This document shows positions 45,738 through 57,805 of a stretch of 64,000 bases of DNA, piece by piece. The notes under the pieces are model-generated. The model had not been told where the DNA came from and ran no database searches. It saw nothing but the letters and a program-made list of their open reading frames with translations. The stretch lies in the NCBI GenBank assembly GCA_963995525.1, contig OZ023206.1, forward strand, positions 72,438,277-72,502,276, written 5' to 3'. This DNA comes from Escarpia spicata (Eukaryota > Annelida > Polychaeta > Sabellida > Siboglinidae). Position 1 is the first letter of the stretch, and each line of letters opens with the position of its first letter. Both the position numbers and the translations under genes were made by a program.

Positions 45738-46015
45738 GTATGCCACAGCCATTATTATTCTGTTCCGCGGACTGGTGGCAAATGCGCAAACCAAAGCAGG
45801 TGCTGCGCCCTGTTATTAAACATCGGCAAGCCGGATACTGTACATATTTCTGCTTAGAAGAAGATTTGATAATTCCCTGCACAAACTAATTTATCTGTTG
45901 CCAGAGCGTATTATACGTGACACTGATATCGCTGCAAATTGTATTCTGGAAGATGCACAGGACTACAGGAAATTGGTTTAGATAGCAGGGTGTCCAGATT
46001 ATTTTTACAGACCTC

Positions 46016-46029
46016 CCGGTAGGTGGCAG
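46016..46029 (+). promoter_or_regulatory. CTCF-like motif
   Basis: CCGGTAGGTGGCAG agrees with the CTCF core consensus CCASYAGRKGGCRS at all positions but the third. A single motif can occur by chance or belong to a repeat. Confidence 0.35.
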
Positions 46030-46093
46030 CACTGTGGGTGTATTTGACGTGAAGTATCTAAATTAATGACCGATGTTCTTAAGAAACAATGTG

Positions 46094-46148
46094 AGTGCGT
46101 GTGCGTGTGCGTGTGCGTGTGCGTGTGCGTGTGCGTGTGCGTGTGCGT
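46094..46148. repeat. (GTGTGC)n microsatellite
   Basis: About nine hexamer units. Confidence 0.95.
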
Positions 46149-46848
46149 TTCAGTGTGCGAGCGCGTGTGAAATATTAGCTGTAACAGCTGCTTGGTAAAG
46201 TACAAATGTACGCTTCTGTAGGTTGTTAAGTACACCAGTAGTTATTGTAACTATTTGCAAAAGCCTTGCTGTATGCAAATAAACATCTGCCGCGTGCGAC
46301 TACCATAAATAATTTGTGATAAACTGCTACTCTTTTATAATGTATAATTTGATAATGAGAAACATATCCTAATATTTACTCACCGAAAATGGAAATGGTT
46401 AATTTTGTTTGGGTGAATCAAGGCAATGTACAAATGTCTAATATAAACAATGCATTGCATAGACTGTTGCATAATTATATAATTGCAGCAATTATTTAAC
46501 ATTTAAATACGTATGTTTGCAAGTTAATTGCCACATACCCATCTGACCGGGTCGTGTTCTGACTATTAAATCTTCATAATCCCTTATTTTCCTCTTACGC
46601 TGTCCCAATGAATCTAATTGATCCCCATTTCCGTTCAGACTTCCTCTCTCGCGCCTCTCCGTTCCCTTCGAGCTTCCCATCGAAGAACGTTGAAAGGACG
46701 AAATCGCGAAATAATCGATGCAATCGCGCGCTGATTAGCCACATGCGTACTTGGAATGGCGCTGATCCGATCGATACAAGCACGTGCCCGTGACAGCCCG
46801 TGAGACGTGTTTACCCAGCTGACACGCACGGACACACCGCGCGATCTA

Positions 46849-46903
<55 letters not shown>
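46849..46903. repeat. (TGTTGC)n microsatellite
   Basis: About nine hexamer units. In different frames it would encode poly-Gln, poly-(Asn-Ser) or poly-Leu, but the flanks show no supporting ORF. Confidence 0.9.
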
Positions 46904-47426
46904 TTGACGGTGTTGACGTCGACTGCGCATGCGCCAGACCACCTCGCAGACGAAATTGAAAGAGAGACCGTGAACCGAAAACCGAAAATGAAACGACTTT
47001 CTTGCGAAAGGTAAATGTGAAGAATCATTGTACTTGAATGCGTCGTTTTTTATGTAATTAGAGTGATAGAGTGGAACCCAGATGCGGTACTAAACATAGT
47101 TGATAACACGTGATGAGAAGCAGTCATAAAACAACAAAAATAAATTAACAAATTAAAATATAAATAATTGCATTGTGCAAATGTTCACATCAGCACATTG
47201 TAAAAACGCTATTATAAAAAACTATTAATAATTTATTTATAGCAACTTGTTGTAATAACTCAGTAATATTACTCACATCTGGTTGTAATAACTGGGATGT
47301 ATTAATTTAGAAAAATGGAATTTTTACTAGTTTCTAACATCCAGTAAATAGCGGCTAGGTATGTCGGAGAAGTTAAAATAACAAATTGAAATCCCTCATC
47401 ATATGACCTATGTTTTGACACCAAAG

Positions 47427-47751
47427 GTCAGTCAGTCAGTCAGTCAGTCAGTCAGTCAGTCACTCGTTCACTCGTTCACCCGTTCACCCGTTCACCCGTT
47501 CACCCGTTCACCCGTTCACCCGTTCACTCACTCACTCACTCACTCACTCACTCACTCACTCACTCACTCACTCACTCACTCACTCACTCACTCACTCACT
47601 CACTCACTCACTCACTCACTCACTCACTCACTCACTCACTCACTCACTCACTCACTCACTCACTCACTCACTCACTCACTCACTCACTCACTCACTCACT
47701 CACTCACTCACTCACTCACTCACTCACTCACTCACTCACTCACTCACTCAC
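47427..47751. repeat. Compound microsatellite (GTCA)n-(GTTCACCC)n-(ACTC)n
   Basis: A 325-bp array in which three related units follow each other: GTCA, an octamer GTTCACCC (about six units), then about 56 ACTC units. It abuts the 5' end of a SINE. Confidence 0.97.
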
Positions 47752-47756
47752 AAATG

Positions 47757-48140
47757 TGGAGTACAGTAGCGCAGCAGTAAGGGCTCCGGACTCTCGACAG
47801 AGAGAACGCGGGTTCGAATCCTGTACGGCGGTGTCGAACCTTGGGCAAGTTCGTTTACTCTACATTGCTTCAGATCACTCAGCTGTATGAATGAGTACCT
47901 TGCTATAAACAGTGGTGGATATTTGTGTACGAATAGTCTTCGCGCATCAATTGCACAGTGACTGAATGCTTCCCTGAGCAGTCGAAATGGTGTTCGATTG
48001 AACAGGTCTTCCAGGGTGTAAAGTGTTGCGCGCTTTGAGCAGTCTTGAGGCCTGGATGCTGCGCTGTATAAGGACTTACCTTTGAGCAGTCCTGAGGCCT
48101 GGATGCTGCGCTATATAAGGACTTACCTTTACCATTACTT
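47757..48140 (+). mobile_element. tRNA-derived CORE-like SINE
   Basis: The tRNA-like head has 'tagcgcagcagtaagggc' (A-box-like) and a perfect B box 'gggttcgaatcc' near 47810-47821. The body 'tcgaaccttgggcaagtt' ... 'atgaatgagtacct' resembles the CORE domain of CORE-SINEs. The 3' tail contains two tandem copies of a roughly 49-bp unit starting 'tttgagcagtc.tgaggcct' and ending 'tataaggacttacc'. It is the best preserved of four SINE copies in the window. Confidence 0.85.
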
Positions 48141-48355
48141 CTAGGTGTCGCAGTTAATAAGGATTGCTGGATTTGGCGTCCATTTAAGTATTTGGCGGCC
48201 ATTTCGGAAAGGAGCAAAACCTAAAGTGCCTCCAGTCTTCAAAATGGTTCCCCCAGGATGTAGAATAGATGTGTTACGTGTAATGTTTTATCGAAAAGTG
48301 CACAATCGTTTCACATATCCGCTGAACTATTGGTCCTACCTTTGACCAAACTAGG

Positions 48356-48965
48356 TCAGTTTGTGTAAACCAAAGAGGCTATTGTGAGGTCAGTGAATAC
48401 AACACAGTCCACATTCTTCTCACGACGTTTCCGTGCTAGTGTCACGTTACAGATGTCATATCTAAGTCGTGGTCTGACACCGCATTGTGCTTGAGGTAGA
48501 TAATCCTGTACAGCAATTAAACATATACCTCTGTAGTTACCGTAATCGGATATAATTCCCTTGTTCTTATAACGAGAAACAAAGATGGCATTCTTGGCAT
48601 ATTGCGGTATTGCTTCGCTCCCTCTTATATGTTCGGCATGCTGTATTGGAATGACGTTTATGCTTGCAACTTTGTAGATATCAGCTGGGACCCAATATTT
48701 GTCTGAGTGTTTGCCGACCATTAAAGAAGTAATGTTGAACAAGTTGTTAATGTGTTATTTCAATTTTCTAGTAATGTCGGACATTATGCGACAGTCTTGC
48801 CATGCTCAGAACCGAAGAAGGTCGTTTGAAGACTTCGATGTCATACGCTGCCTTCAGAGAGTCAAAGAAAATCGTGGTATTATTACAATCTTCACTAAGT
48901 TTGGTTGGCTCTGCTATTCGTTCCCAATACTCATCTAGCAAGGGGCGCATCCGTGTCGTCTCCAA
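48356..48965 (-). pseudogene. LINE linker and RT fingers, decayed
   Basis: On the minus strand, FDSLKAAYDIEVFKRPSSV (linker before RT) is followed by SEAIPQYAKNAIFVSRYKNK, GNYRGICLIAV, QAQCGVRPRLRYDICN and CVVFTDLTIASLV. The last segment matches the palm Asp block with KAFD lost. Stops and indels break it, and the YADD half is absent. Confidence 0.75.
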
Positions 48966-49432
48966 GCAGGGAAGTTGCTTTGCAGCAAGTACTGTTCTTA
49001 CGGGAGCGAATTTATTTTCCTAATCAGGATAGATATGCAATTTTGTCCAAAAGACGAAAACACTTTTTGCGAGCAAGTCGGTGTCCGCCGAGCAGACAGC
49101 TATGCATGTGAGGCTTGGAGAGGGGTATTTGGTAGCGCCCCTATATTACTAAATTTAACTAAGTCCAGTCAAAGCAGCTTGGCCGGTAATCACGAGGTGA
49201 CGCAAAGGGTACCGCCCAGTGTGTGCACGCGGCCCCATGTTAACAGGTGGTGGGCGGAGGGCAGCTTTGTACTAGACGAGAAGTTTTTCATTTTCAGCTG
49301 CCGCTTCTGTCTTGTACAGTAAGCAACGTTGAGTTTACGCTCAGCCCGAAAATATCCAACGTCGTTGTCGCTGTGTGCGGGTTGTTCACAAGCTACATCT
49401 CATATGATATATATCAGGTGAGTGTATCCGAC

Positions 49433-50011
49433 ATGGAACGCGTGTTGTTGTTAGGACATTCATTTGTCCACCGTTTGGATGCTTTTGTGAAAGCTACTGA
49501 TCGTGTGAATTTTGAGTTCGATGAATGTAGAACGACTTGTAGACTATGCGGTATTGGCGGGCTGAGGATTGATGGTTTTTTCCGCCAAGAATGATGGATA
49601 AAGTTGCAACATTCAGACCTGGACTTTTTATGATTGAACTCTGGACAAATTAACCCATATTGACGCTTCGTGTGTGTACGGGGATGAACTGGCGAAAGCA
49701 GTGTTTCGATTTGCGAAGTTGTGTCTGAGCGACTAGGCGGTGACCGTGTGCAACGTGATCTTTGTCCCGACGTTTTTAAAGCAAAACAAGGTCTGTCTGC
49801 TTTCGAAGTAACCGCGTGGCTTTGATTGAGGCATGTCTGCACTTTGCACCTCGGATTCCCGCGTGTCCATGCTGACTCATGGTTTTCGAATGTGGCGGAA
49901 TTGTTGCGTGATGGCGTACATTTGTCGGACCAAGGTCTGAAGCGGCACTACTTCTCGTTGAGAAGAGGCAACGAACGTGGCAGCTTTGAGAGAGTTACAG
50001 GGATAGACTAA
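49433..50011 (+). pseudogene. SGNH-hydrolase-like ORF relic
   Basis: The 5' part from ATG 49433 reads MERVLLLGHSFVHRLDAF, a block I-like G-H-S motif. The 3' part (49826-50011) reads LLRDGVHLSDQGLKRHYF, a block V-like Asp-x-x-His motif with typical spacing to the end. The middle is broken by stops and frameshifts. Such domains occur in mobile-element proteins of marine invertebrates, so I read it as an element relic. A decayed host gene cannot be excluded. Confidence 0.5.
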
Positions 50012-50014
50012 TCC

Positions 50015-51510
50015 TTTTGTTGGCGGTTTAATACCGGAATAATGCTAAGTAAAACATTTCCCGTCCAGTTACAGTACAGTGATGACGGTGTATATTTTCG
50101 GCCTAATTATCTTTTATAATTTATTAATAGCTTTCAGGGGGTATAAAGTAAGCTTTTTCCACACGTGTTGCAACGCTGGTTGCAGCATTCTACGTGGAAA
50201 ATAGTTGGGATTTGTATCGGCTTTGCATTTCAGAATTGGGCACGGGCGGCGGTCACTGTTTATTTAAACAGTCGACATTTGCTGGGGGATTGAGTACCCC
50301 AGCCTTTCTGTTTGTACATGGATGAGTATGGCTAATCAACTTGGTAATTACGCCCCTACTATGGCACTTGTAACCAATTGTGATTGTCACCCCCATGTAG
50401 GGGCTCTTCGGCATTCCATGCCTATGATTACTGTATTTAATAAATGGAATGCTATTTCTCACTCATACATGTTTTCAGCTATGACTGATATGTACAGAAA
50501 CTAGCTCAGGCTCCACAAGTTTAAGAAAACAGATAGTCAGATTAAGTAGGGATATTAAATGACACAAGACGCAGGCATGCGAAAGGGGAAGTATTCGTTT
50601 TGCTCCCTGGCTGTTGATCTGACACCTGACACAGCGGCGCACGTGTAAACATAACACTATGCGTCGAACTCCACAATCGACCGCAGTTTATGCTAACGTT
50701 ACTTTTATGGGGTATAAAGTGTGCGCGCGCGCGCGTGTGTGTGTGTGTGCGTGCGTGCGTGCATGCATGCGTTCATGCGTGCATGCGTGCATGCGTGCCA
50801 TTAAGTTGACATATTGTGGCAAACAACCAGTCGAAAGTCTACTTTATGTGCAACATTAATTACCTGTGCAATCCTTCAACGTTTTATTTCCACGTTGACT
50901 ACTCTTCTTGAATGCAAAACGTCCGCTTTAAACATACAACACACTACTAATTGAAAGCGAATGTAAACTACTGACCGGACCTATGTGGATGGCAATTGAC
51001 CGAAGGTGCCTGTCGGCCATTATCGCCAATGACTGCACCGTCTGCACTCCCACTTAATGATTTCTCGTCTTTCATAATTCAATACAAATACTCGGCACAG
51101 GATGTTAGTATCGATATTATTTGGGCGGTACCTGCAGGCCTTTCGATGACAGTGACTTGGAACCGGATCAATCGGAATCCATTAAAACCTGTTGATGTCA
51201 ATTGTCAGCCTCACCGCTGGTTAAGTGCCTGATGCGTATCTGACCACGTCAACAACGCAGTGTTACTCAGTGACGTACGTAGCAGCTCAAAAAGTGTGGT
51301 GAATTGTTGTATAATGAGGCCTAAACTTGTAATAGCCAGACACAAAATAATGTATAGATTTTCTGGAAGACATATATGAGACGTTGTGATGATAGTATCT
51401 CGCTCATTAAGTAATTAAGTCAATAAGTCACTGACTCACCGGCTCATAGGCACACTCCATCATTCGCTTACTCCCTCGCTCGCTCGCTCACAAACTCATT
51501 CACTCACTCA
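50015..51510. other. Intergenic, no gene recognised
   Basis: Includes GC, GT and TGCA microsatellites at 50722-50795. No supported gene. Confidence 0.5.
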
Positions 51511-51516
51511 CTCTGG

Positions 51517-51690
51517 GGCCTGATTTTCAACAAAATATACAAAGGAATGCACGAAGCACCAGGTGTTCGGCATTTTTGGATGGCTTGCCGGACGTTTTAC
51601 TAGGCAACAGGTGACGTGATGGGTAGGTCAATTGGAGACGAAACAATTTTCAAATTAGTTACGTCATAACATACGTCAGGAGTAGGAATA
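51517..51690. repeat. Dispersed repeat, third copy
   Basis: Shares 'ttttcaacaaaatatacaa', 'ttactaggcaacaggt.acgtgatggg.taggtca' and 'agttacgtca' with 11857-12005, at the junction of the two tandem copies there. This shows that the repeat is dispersed over the region. Confidence 0.7.
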
Positions 51691-51699
51691 CTCCGTGAA

Positions 51700-52690
51700 A
51701 CTTTCTCCTGAGTCTGTGTGTGTAGCACCAATGAACATTGTTGCTAGTAGATCTACAATTATATTTGCCGGATGCGGCATGCTTCTAGGTTGACGTATGG
51801 TGGGACTGAGATGTCGGACCAGGCTGTGAACAAGCGATAAACTATAGTTGGAAACATGAAGCTTCGTCTGTGTCACATATGGTGTTTACCACACGGGGTG
51901 CTTTGGTGCAGCCTGTTACACAAAGTGGACTTGTTACGATGGCAATAATTTATCTCACTCAGATTAATCGCAATACACCGACTGACAGTTCATATTAAAT
52001 GCATTTATTGCAATTAAATTGCAGCATATGTTCCGGTCGTATAGTCGCCGATGTCGTAACATTAGTTCGTGTTTACCAGGAGGCTAGCTTAGTTTGTTTA
52101 ACAGTCTGTTACGTGTCGTCTGAATTATGAAAAATGTAGACGCAGTAATGGTACAAAGAGCGTAGTCCTGGTATAAGGACACAACACACTATTGCGAAGG
52201 TCAGTGCTGTTATTTTTCTAGACAAAGACATAACATAGCAATTGTTTTACCCGTAGTCAAGTAATAGTTAGTGTATTGCTGCATTGTGTATTGACCATCA
52301 TGTTCCATCGAGTCCTCTCGCCAGGTATTTCCCTCCTCCGTCTTGCTTATTCCATCTTAAACCGATCCTCTCAGTTCCTCGTTTATTAATATTTATAATA
52401 TAGTCTTCTACATATGTTGAATGTATGCAGCCAGTCAAATTGCCCGAAACAGTGTTTGTGGTGTTTGACTGATGCGCCCACGAAACGTTCAAGTTTTATG
52501 CAAAACATTCAAATAAAATAACCAGAGCTGTAAATAAACTATGCGGGGTTAACCGCAGGTTCCTGGAATTGTTCTTGCAAGATGGACGTGACCGGCTTCG
52601 TTCCAACAATACAGACAGCAAGTGGAGCGAAGTAAGCCTACAACAGTTTTGATCCAACGAACTTCCTGCTTTGATTGCACTCCTGTTTTC
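51700..52690. other. Intergenic, no gene recognised
   Basis: No motif-bearing ORF, RNA gene or repeat recognised. Confidence 0.4.
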
Positions 52691-52697
52691 AGAGGAT

Positions 52698-53277
52698 GGT
52701 TCCGGGTAACGGTGTAGCATAAAATGCTGCAGTTGTAAAATAATGCAGTTCCGGCCCTTCAATGCGCATGTTCGGAAATATAAGTTAGTTGTGTAAGGGA
52801 ATATTCTGCCCTATTCTAAAAAAAGGAAGCGTAATATTTTACTTAAATGGCCCAAACTAGGTTCTTCCTAATGACCCTAAGTCCCAAACCTATGCTTCAA
52901 CCCAGGGGAGTACCTACCCGACGGACGCCGCTGATAATACAGGCCATTTAAGTAAAAGATTGCCAAAATATGAATCTAAACGTTACTATGAAAATTGGCG
53001 ATGGGATGGGTGTAAAATTATTAGAATGTTGTTCATCTGAAATATTTGGAAGAAGGATATATGTGGTAATAGTTATGCTAGGTACCTAAGGTGTTGTAAG
53101 TTACATATTCAGCACACATTTTCTACAAACAACTGAAACTCATATTTGGTGCTAAACTAATTGATGTTTCGTAGGAGAATATTTCCTTACACAGCGAACT
53201 TTCATTTCCAGATATGCGCATTAAAGGCCGGAACTGCATTATTTTACAACTGCAAGATTTTATGCTACAACGGAACT
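52698..53277. mobile_element. Foldback-type element with roughly 110-bp inverted arms
   Basis: The left arm (52698-52812) and right arm (53172-53277) are about 85% complementary, sharing 'gtagcataaaat', 'gcagttgtaaaataatgca' and 'aatgcgcat'. The 360-bp spacer holds a further 16-bp inverted pair (52837-52852 and 52942-52957, TTTTACTTAAATGGCC). No ORF of note. MITE or foldback structure, superfamily unknown. Confidence 0.82.
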
Positions 53278-53404
53278 AACAAGGTCGCTTTACGGCACCT
53301 TGACCTGCGGCCTTGCTGCTTCAATGTCTCCGCGTTCTTTAGCAGTCGACCGCAGTATCATCCGCCCAAATAACACACCCGCGGAATCCATGCTCCTTCC
53401 ATAA

Positions 53405-53405
<1 letters not shown>

Positions 53406-53454
<49 letters not shown>

Positions 53455-53560
53455 GTATATATATATATATATATATCTTTCTCTTTCTCCCTCTCCTTGT
53501 CTCGTTCTCTCTCCCGCCCTCTCTCGCTTCTCTCTCTCTCTCTCTCCCCTCTCTTTCTCC
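53406..53560. repeat. (TA)n then (CT)-rich microsatellite
   Basis: TA/TATG run to about 53475 followed by a CT-rich tract. Frames across it are artefacts. Confidence 0.9.
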
Positions 53561-53699
53561 CTACCTTACACCGTACCAATCAATCAATGATACCCATCAC
53601 GAAGCCAATGAATGTTGACCGATCGTCTGCAGAATGTTCTACTTCCGGATGAGTAAACAAGTTTTGTCTGGGATATTGAATATATGAAAACGCTTTTGC

Positions 53700-54000
53700 C
53701 AGGCGGATGTCTGAACTTTGACGATCGACATTTATGTCATATTCACGAGGCAACCCAGTCTCCGCGAGAGGCCAAACACGCCGGATGGAAATGGAATCTA
53801 GATGGGAATGAGGACATAGATAAAGATGTTCGCAATAGCCACACCGAGCTGGAGAAAATAGAAAGACGCGCAGCTCGATTTACCCTAAAACAGCCACCGT
53901 CGCACTGAAGACATTGCTTACAATATAAACAAACTTGGTTGGCTGTCACTAGAAAGAAAACTACTGCAACACCAACTCATCTTCTATAAACATGAAATGT
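53700..54000 (+). mobile_element. LINE RT C-terminal fragment
   Basis: ELEKIERRAARFTLKQPPSH is the 'IQRRAARF' block seen at the end of LINE RT domains. After a one-base shift the frame continues with DIAYNINKLGWLSLERK and LLQHQLIFYKHEM then stop. 5'-truncated and frameshifted. Confidence 0.72.
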
Positions 54001-54449
54001 AGCCTAGTTTGTGTGTAAGCTATGTATGTTCGCATGCACGTATGCATGTATGCACGTAAGCATGTATGTATGTATAGAATATAATAATAATAATAATAAC
54101 ATTATTATTATTTGCAACTTTTCAGTTGGATTGTACATACATTCACCATAAAATCCACAAATGCACACAAGTATCGTGGTGTTACAAGACGACACAACAT
54201 TATGTTACAAAACTCATAAAACATGTTGTACTCAATAACATTAACGCAACTACACTAACAATACTATTAAGTAAATTCACAAAATCGCTCCGTGAACATA
54301 ACTCACTCAGTATGAAGCGCTTTATATTAGAACGTGTACATTATAATTGCATTATTATCTTTCATTAAAATAAGATACTTTAAATACGCTAAAATTAAAT
54401 CAGTTAATTTAAATATTAAAATTGACTGTTAAGACATACACACATATCA

Positions 54450-55991
54450 TTACATGTTCTGACAGTGTACTAAACACCATGGAATTAATGAGTTTTTGTA
54501 GCGATTTGTGTTCGCCATTCGGACGGGTAACTCGTTCCATGATCTTAATGTATATGGCACATTTCGAGTATTTGGTAGTAGCGTATTCAGTTTGTGGTCG
54601 TTACGCTTAATTCTAGCGAAAAACCTTTTACACAATTCATTGCGTCTATCGTGCAACGTTGGTAAGTTTACCATCTGCAGAATATCATCGTACACACAAC
54701 CAGGACATATCGTTTTGTGACACCTTTTTAAATATCTCGATGTTGTCCGATAAGTATTTAGGCAAGTTCGTGTGCCATACCAGACAGGAATATTCAACTA
54801 CTGGTCTAATCACAGATACATATATTCTAACCAAATCATTTTGGTTGATATCAGCACGTTTCAACTGATAGATCATATACACTCTCTTTCTTGCGTTTGT
54901 AACTATTTCATCTACGTGTGCATTCCAACTTAAATCCGATGATATAGTTACGCCGAGAACTTTTGCTTGAATAATTATCTCAATATCAGTCCCATTTATA
55001 TCAATATACGACAGGGATTCTACAAATGTTCTATCTTTACCGAAACATATGTAACCATTTCTTTTGTCTTACTCGTATTGATGCGCATGATGTCATTATT
55101 ACTATATCATTGTTCAACAATGTTAGCAGATTCCCGTATAACACATATCATATCTTGATTGCATATTTCAAATATGGTGCTGTCGTCAACATATTCAAAC
55201 ATAGGACAAGATGTTTGCAAATCATTGATATGAACCAAAAAGTGTTTTGGTCATGACAAAGTTCCCTGGGGGAACGCCCCCATTAGGGTAGCCTGGCTTT
55301 GACACAGCGTCGCCGATTTTTATTCTCTGTTCACGGTCTAGTATTAACGCCGCCATCCATCGGACCAGGTGTGCTGGTAATTCCATTGCCATCAGTTTCT
55401 GTATTAGTATATCATGGTTAATTAGATCAGATGCTTTGCTCTAGTAGAGCAATAGCACTCTTACAAAATTGCCCGTTACATCGGTGGTTTCGTATAATTT
55501 GTGAAGCATTCCAACAAGAGCGTCCGTGGTACCAGTCACTGCCATACCTCCAAAATGCTTGTCGTCTATTTGTCATAAACATCGACCCACTTTAGCACTA
55601 GAGGCTCAAAAACCTTAGCCAGAATTGGTGTGAGCGATATAGGTCTAATGTCATTTTCAATTGTCACTGGAGGGCGTTTCTTCGACAACGCAAAAACGGT
55701 TGCTGATATCCACAATGATGGCAATACACCTTCTCTGAGCGACCTGTTGAATATTGCAGTGTCGGGTGCCGCAAGAAGGTGCGAAAAGTTTTTAAAAGCC
55801 AGTGGTGGTATATTGTCCGGACCCGTGGCTTTGTTCAATTTGACCTTGGTAAGTGCCATCTCAGGGTCAGTCACGCTGAAGGTGAATTTAGCTGGCAGTG
55901 GTTCCTTAATGTCAAAGATCGGGTGGGAAGACTGCAATCTCGGCAAGTCTTCACTCACCGACACGAAGAACGGGTTGACTAAACTGTCCAC
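54450..55991 (-). pseudogene. LINE reverse transcriptase and C-terminal region
   Basis: The RT start reads LNKATGPDNIPPLAFKNF, FNRSLREGVLPSLW and DIRPISLTPILAKVFEPL (55991-55566). The catalytic block reads EYVDDSTIFE near 55170-55200. The tail carries YMIYQLKRADINQNDLVRI, YSCLVWHTNLPKYLSDN, YDDILQMVNLPTLHDRRNEL and RNVPYTLRSWNELPVR (54882-54450). Frames change at several points. Confidence 0.87.
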
Positions 55992-56126
55992 ATCTCCACC
56001 AGCAATTTAATTTGCCAGCCCCAGCATCTCATTGCCAGATGAGTTTTCCATGAGTGACTTCATGTGCTTCCACCAGTCGCGTGACGATGTTTCCTCAATT
56101 TATTCACTGAATTGATCCTCAATTGA

Positions 56127-56750
56127 TTAACTAAATTCGGAGTTTATTGGCCCGTTCCGTGTCACCTGCCTTGCGAGCACGTTGCCTCTGTCTAATAAGG
56201 TGACGGAAGCCATCTGTGACCCACGGTTTGTCTGTGCTGTGAATTGACACAGTCTTGTACAGCCAGCACGTATCCAGGGGTCAGTTGTTTCTTGGAAGAG
56301 ATTAAACTGTTCCTCGCACGTAGGCAATGTGTACATATACTCCCATCTGGTCTGTGACAGAGCCGCAGTGAACAATGCTCGTTCGTTGTTAGCCATGCGC
56401 CTGGTAACGGTGTACTGGACGATGCCCGTGTCAAGTGTTGGGAACCACGATGGGACCAGTAAAACCATCTTTTGGTCTGATGTTCCCAATTCATCAAGCA
56501 CTGTCAGATAGCCGTACACAGGTGACATGTTAGACCACATTTTGTCCAATATTGCACGTGTGACTGCCTTAATAAGTTGCTCGTATACATAATGTGTCCG
56601 TAAAAACGTGTCCTTAAATTTGTTAAAATCCCCATTTATAATGACATCACAATCTGGGCTACGTCGCAAAACTGTGTCCAGACTAGTTATCAGGTACTCT
56701 CGCTTGGAGTCATTGTCAGCACCAGGTAGATGCACGCTAAAATAATGCAC
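56127..56750 (-). pseudogene. LINE endonuclease domain
   Basis: A 207-codon frame contains PGADNDSKREYLITSLDTVL and CDVIINGDFNKFKD, with the catalytic GDFN intact, then LGTSDQKMVLL, where the usual SDH is SDQ. Loss of the His suggests inactivity even in this intact block. Confidence 0.82.
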
Positions 56751-57244
56751 GAGTATTTTCTTGGTAGTTTCTTAGGCTTCATTTTAATCCATATCACATT
56801 TCGTATTCAGCATCTTCAATATCATTTAACCAATCACACTCAGTGGTCTCGGCTACAGAACACGCCATTCCTGCGCCTCTTTTATCCATGCGGACCTTTC
56901 GACTGAAGCCTGCCAAACCGACAGATTCCGTCGGCATGTAAGTCTTGAACCAGGTTTATGTGACACACACGCAGCCCACGTTGTTAATGCGTGTCACCGC
57001 GAGACTCAGAATCGGTGGTAAGCCCCACCGTGGATTGATCGCAAGCGTCACTAAATTGTCTGCAATCACACCTGTTGTTCTGTGTTGTGGTATGCTACGG
57101 CAACGGGTGCTTATAGATCGAATATTGAGAGCCCCGTATTCCGTACATGGCATGGCCATGTTATTTCGGCCACTTACCTAGTCCCTTTTCGTATAAAGTT
57201 TGCTCTTTTGGCCCTTTTGACCACGACACCGCATTCTCATGTCG

Positions 57245-57286
57245 ACATGTCTGGGTGACGTGATTTGTCTCACCACATTTGTTACA
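57245..57286 (-). pseudogene. LINE ORF1 CCHC zinc knuckle
   Basis: CNKCGETNHVTQTC fits CX2CX4HX4C, the retroviral-type zinc knuckle found in ORF1 proteins of CR1, Jockey and related LINEs, which bind element RNA. A stop codon directly precedes it (RIAG-stop-CNKC), so the ORF1 is dead. Confidence 0.75.
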
Positions 57287-57805
57287 CTAGCCAGCAATAC
57301 GCACGTAGCCAGCAGTTGCACGGTCCCCGCATTAGAAGGGCGAATAGACAGCGTACCTCGGTCCTGTTTCGGTGGTCGTTTCCCAGTCGCTCTCGACGTA
57401 TTGCAAAATCCATCACGAAACAATAAGTTTTGATCATTGTCAACGAACCTGGCGCCCGTGTCACTACACTTATCTCTCAGGACATTTTGAGTTCCTTAAT
57501 TGTGTCATCTTGTGTCCCTGTTGTGTCGGGCAAGGCACTGCTAATCGTCAAACGGTTGATGTTCTCTGTTGCTCTGGTGATGAGGTCGCTGAAGTCTTGC
57601 TTCACTTCCTCCATATCCGAGTCTTTCATGACTGCATCGCCACACACGATAGTGAGTTCAACAGCCTCTTTGCACACTTCACTCCACTGGTCAGCTATTG
57701 GTAGGTCCTTTGGAGTAGCTCCGTTTGCCTTGTGCAAGGCCACCTGTTCGTTGTCCGCAGTGGTGACCTTATGAATGTCACGCACAATCTGGTCATCAAA
57801 CATGA

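Larger units (their letters stand above)
45745..47425. other. Intergenic; possible exon fragment and microsatellites
   Basis: After an acceptor-like 'tttctgcttag', the frame to 45980 encodes RRRFDNSLHKLIYLLPERI and IAANCILEDAQDYRKLV then TAG. It is protein-like but unrecognised and may be a transposon relic. A CTCF-like word lies at 46016-46029 and microsatellites at 46094-46148 and 46849-46903. Confidence 0.35.

Noticed and set aside
46846..47028. Poly-(Asn-Ser) or poly-Gln protein
   Set aside because: Encoded by a hexamer microsatellite; the upstream part has no family resemblance.
47403..47780. 125-codon Thr-His-Ser-Leu repeat ORF
   Set aside because: Entirely encoded by the (GTCA)n and (ACTC)n arrays; no flanking protein-like sequence.
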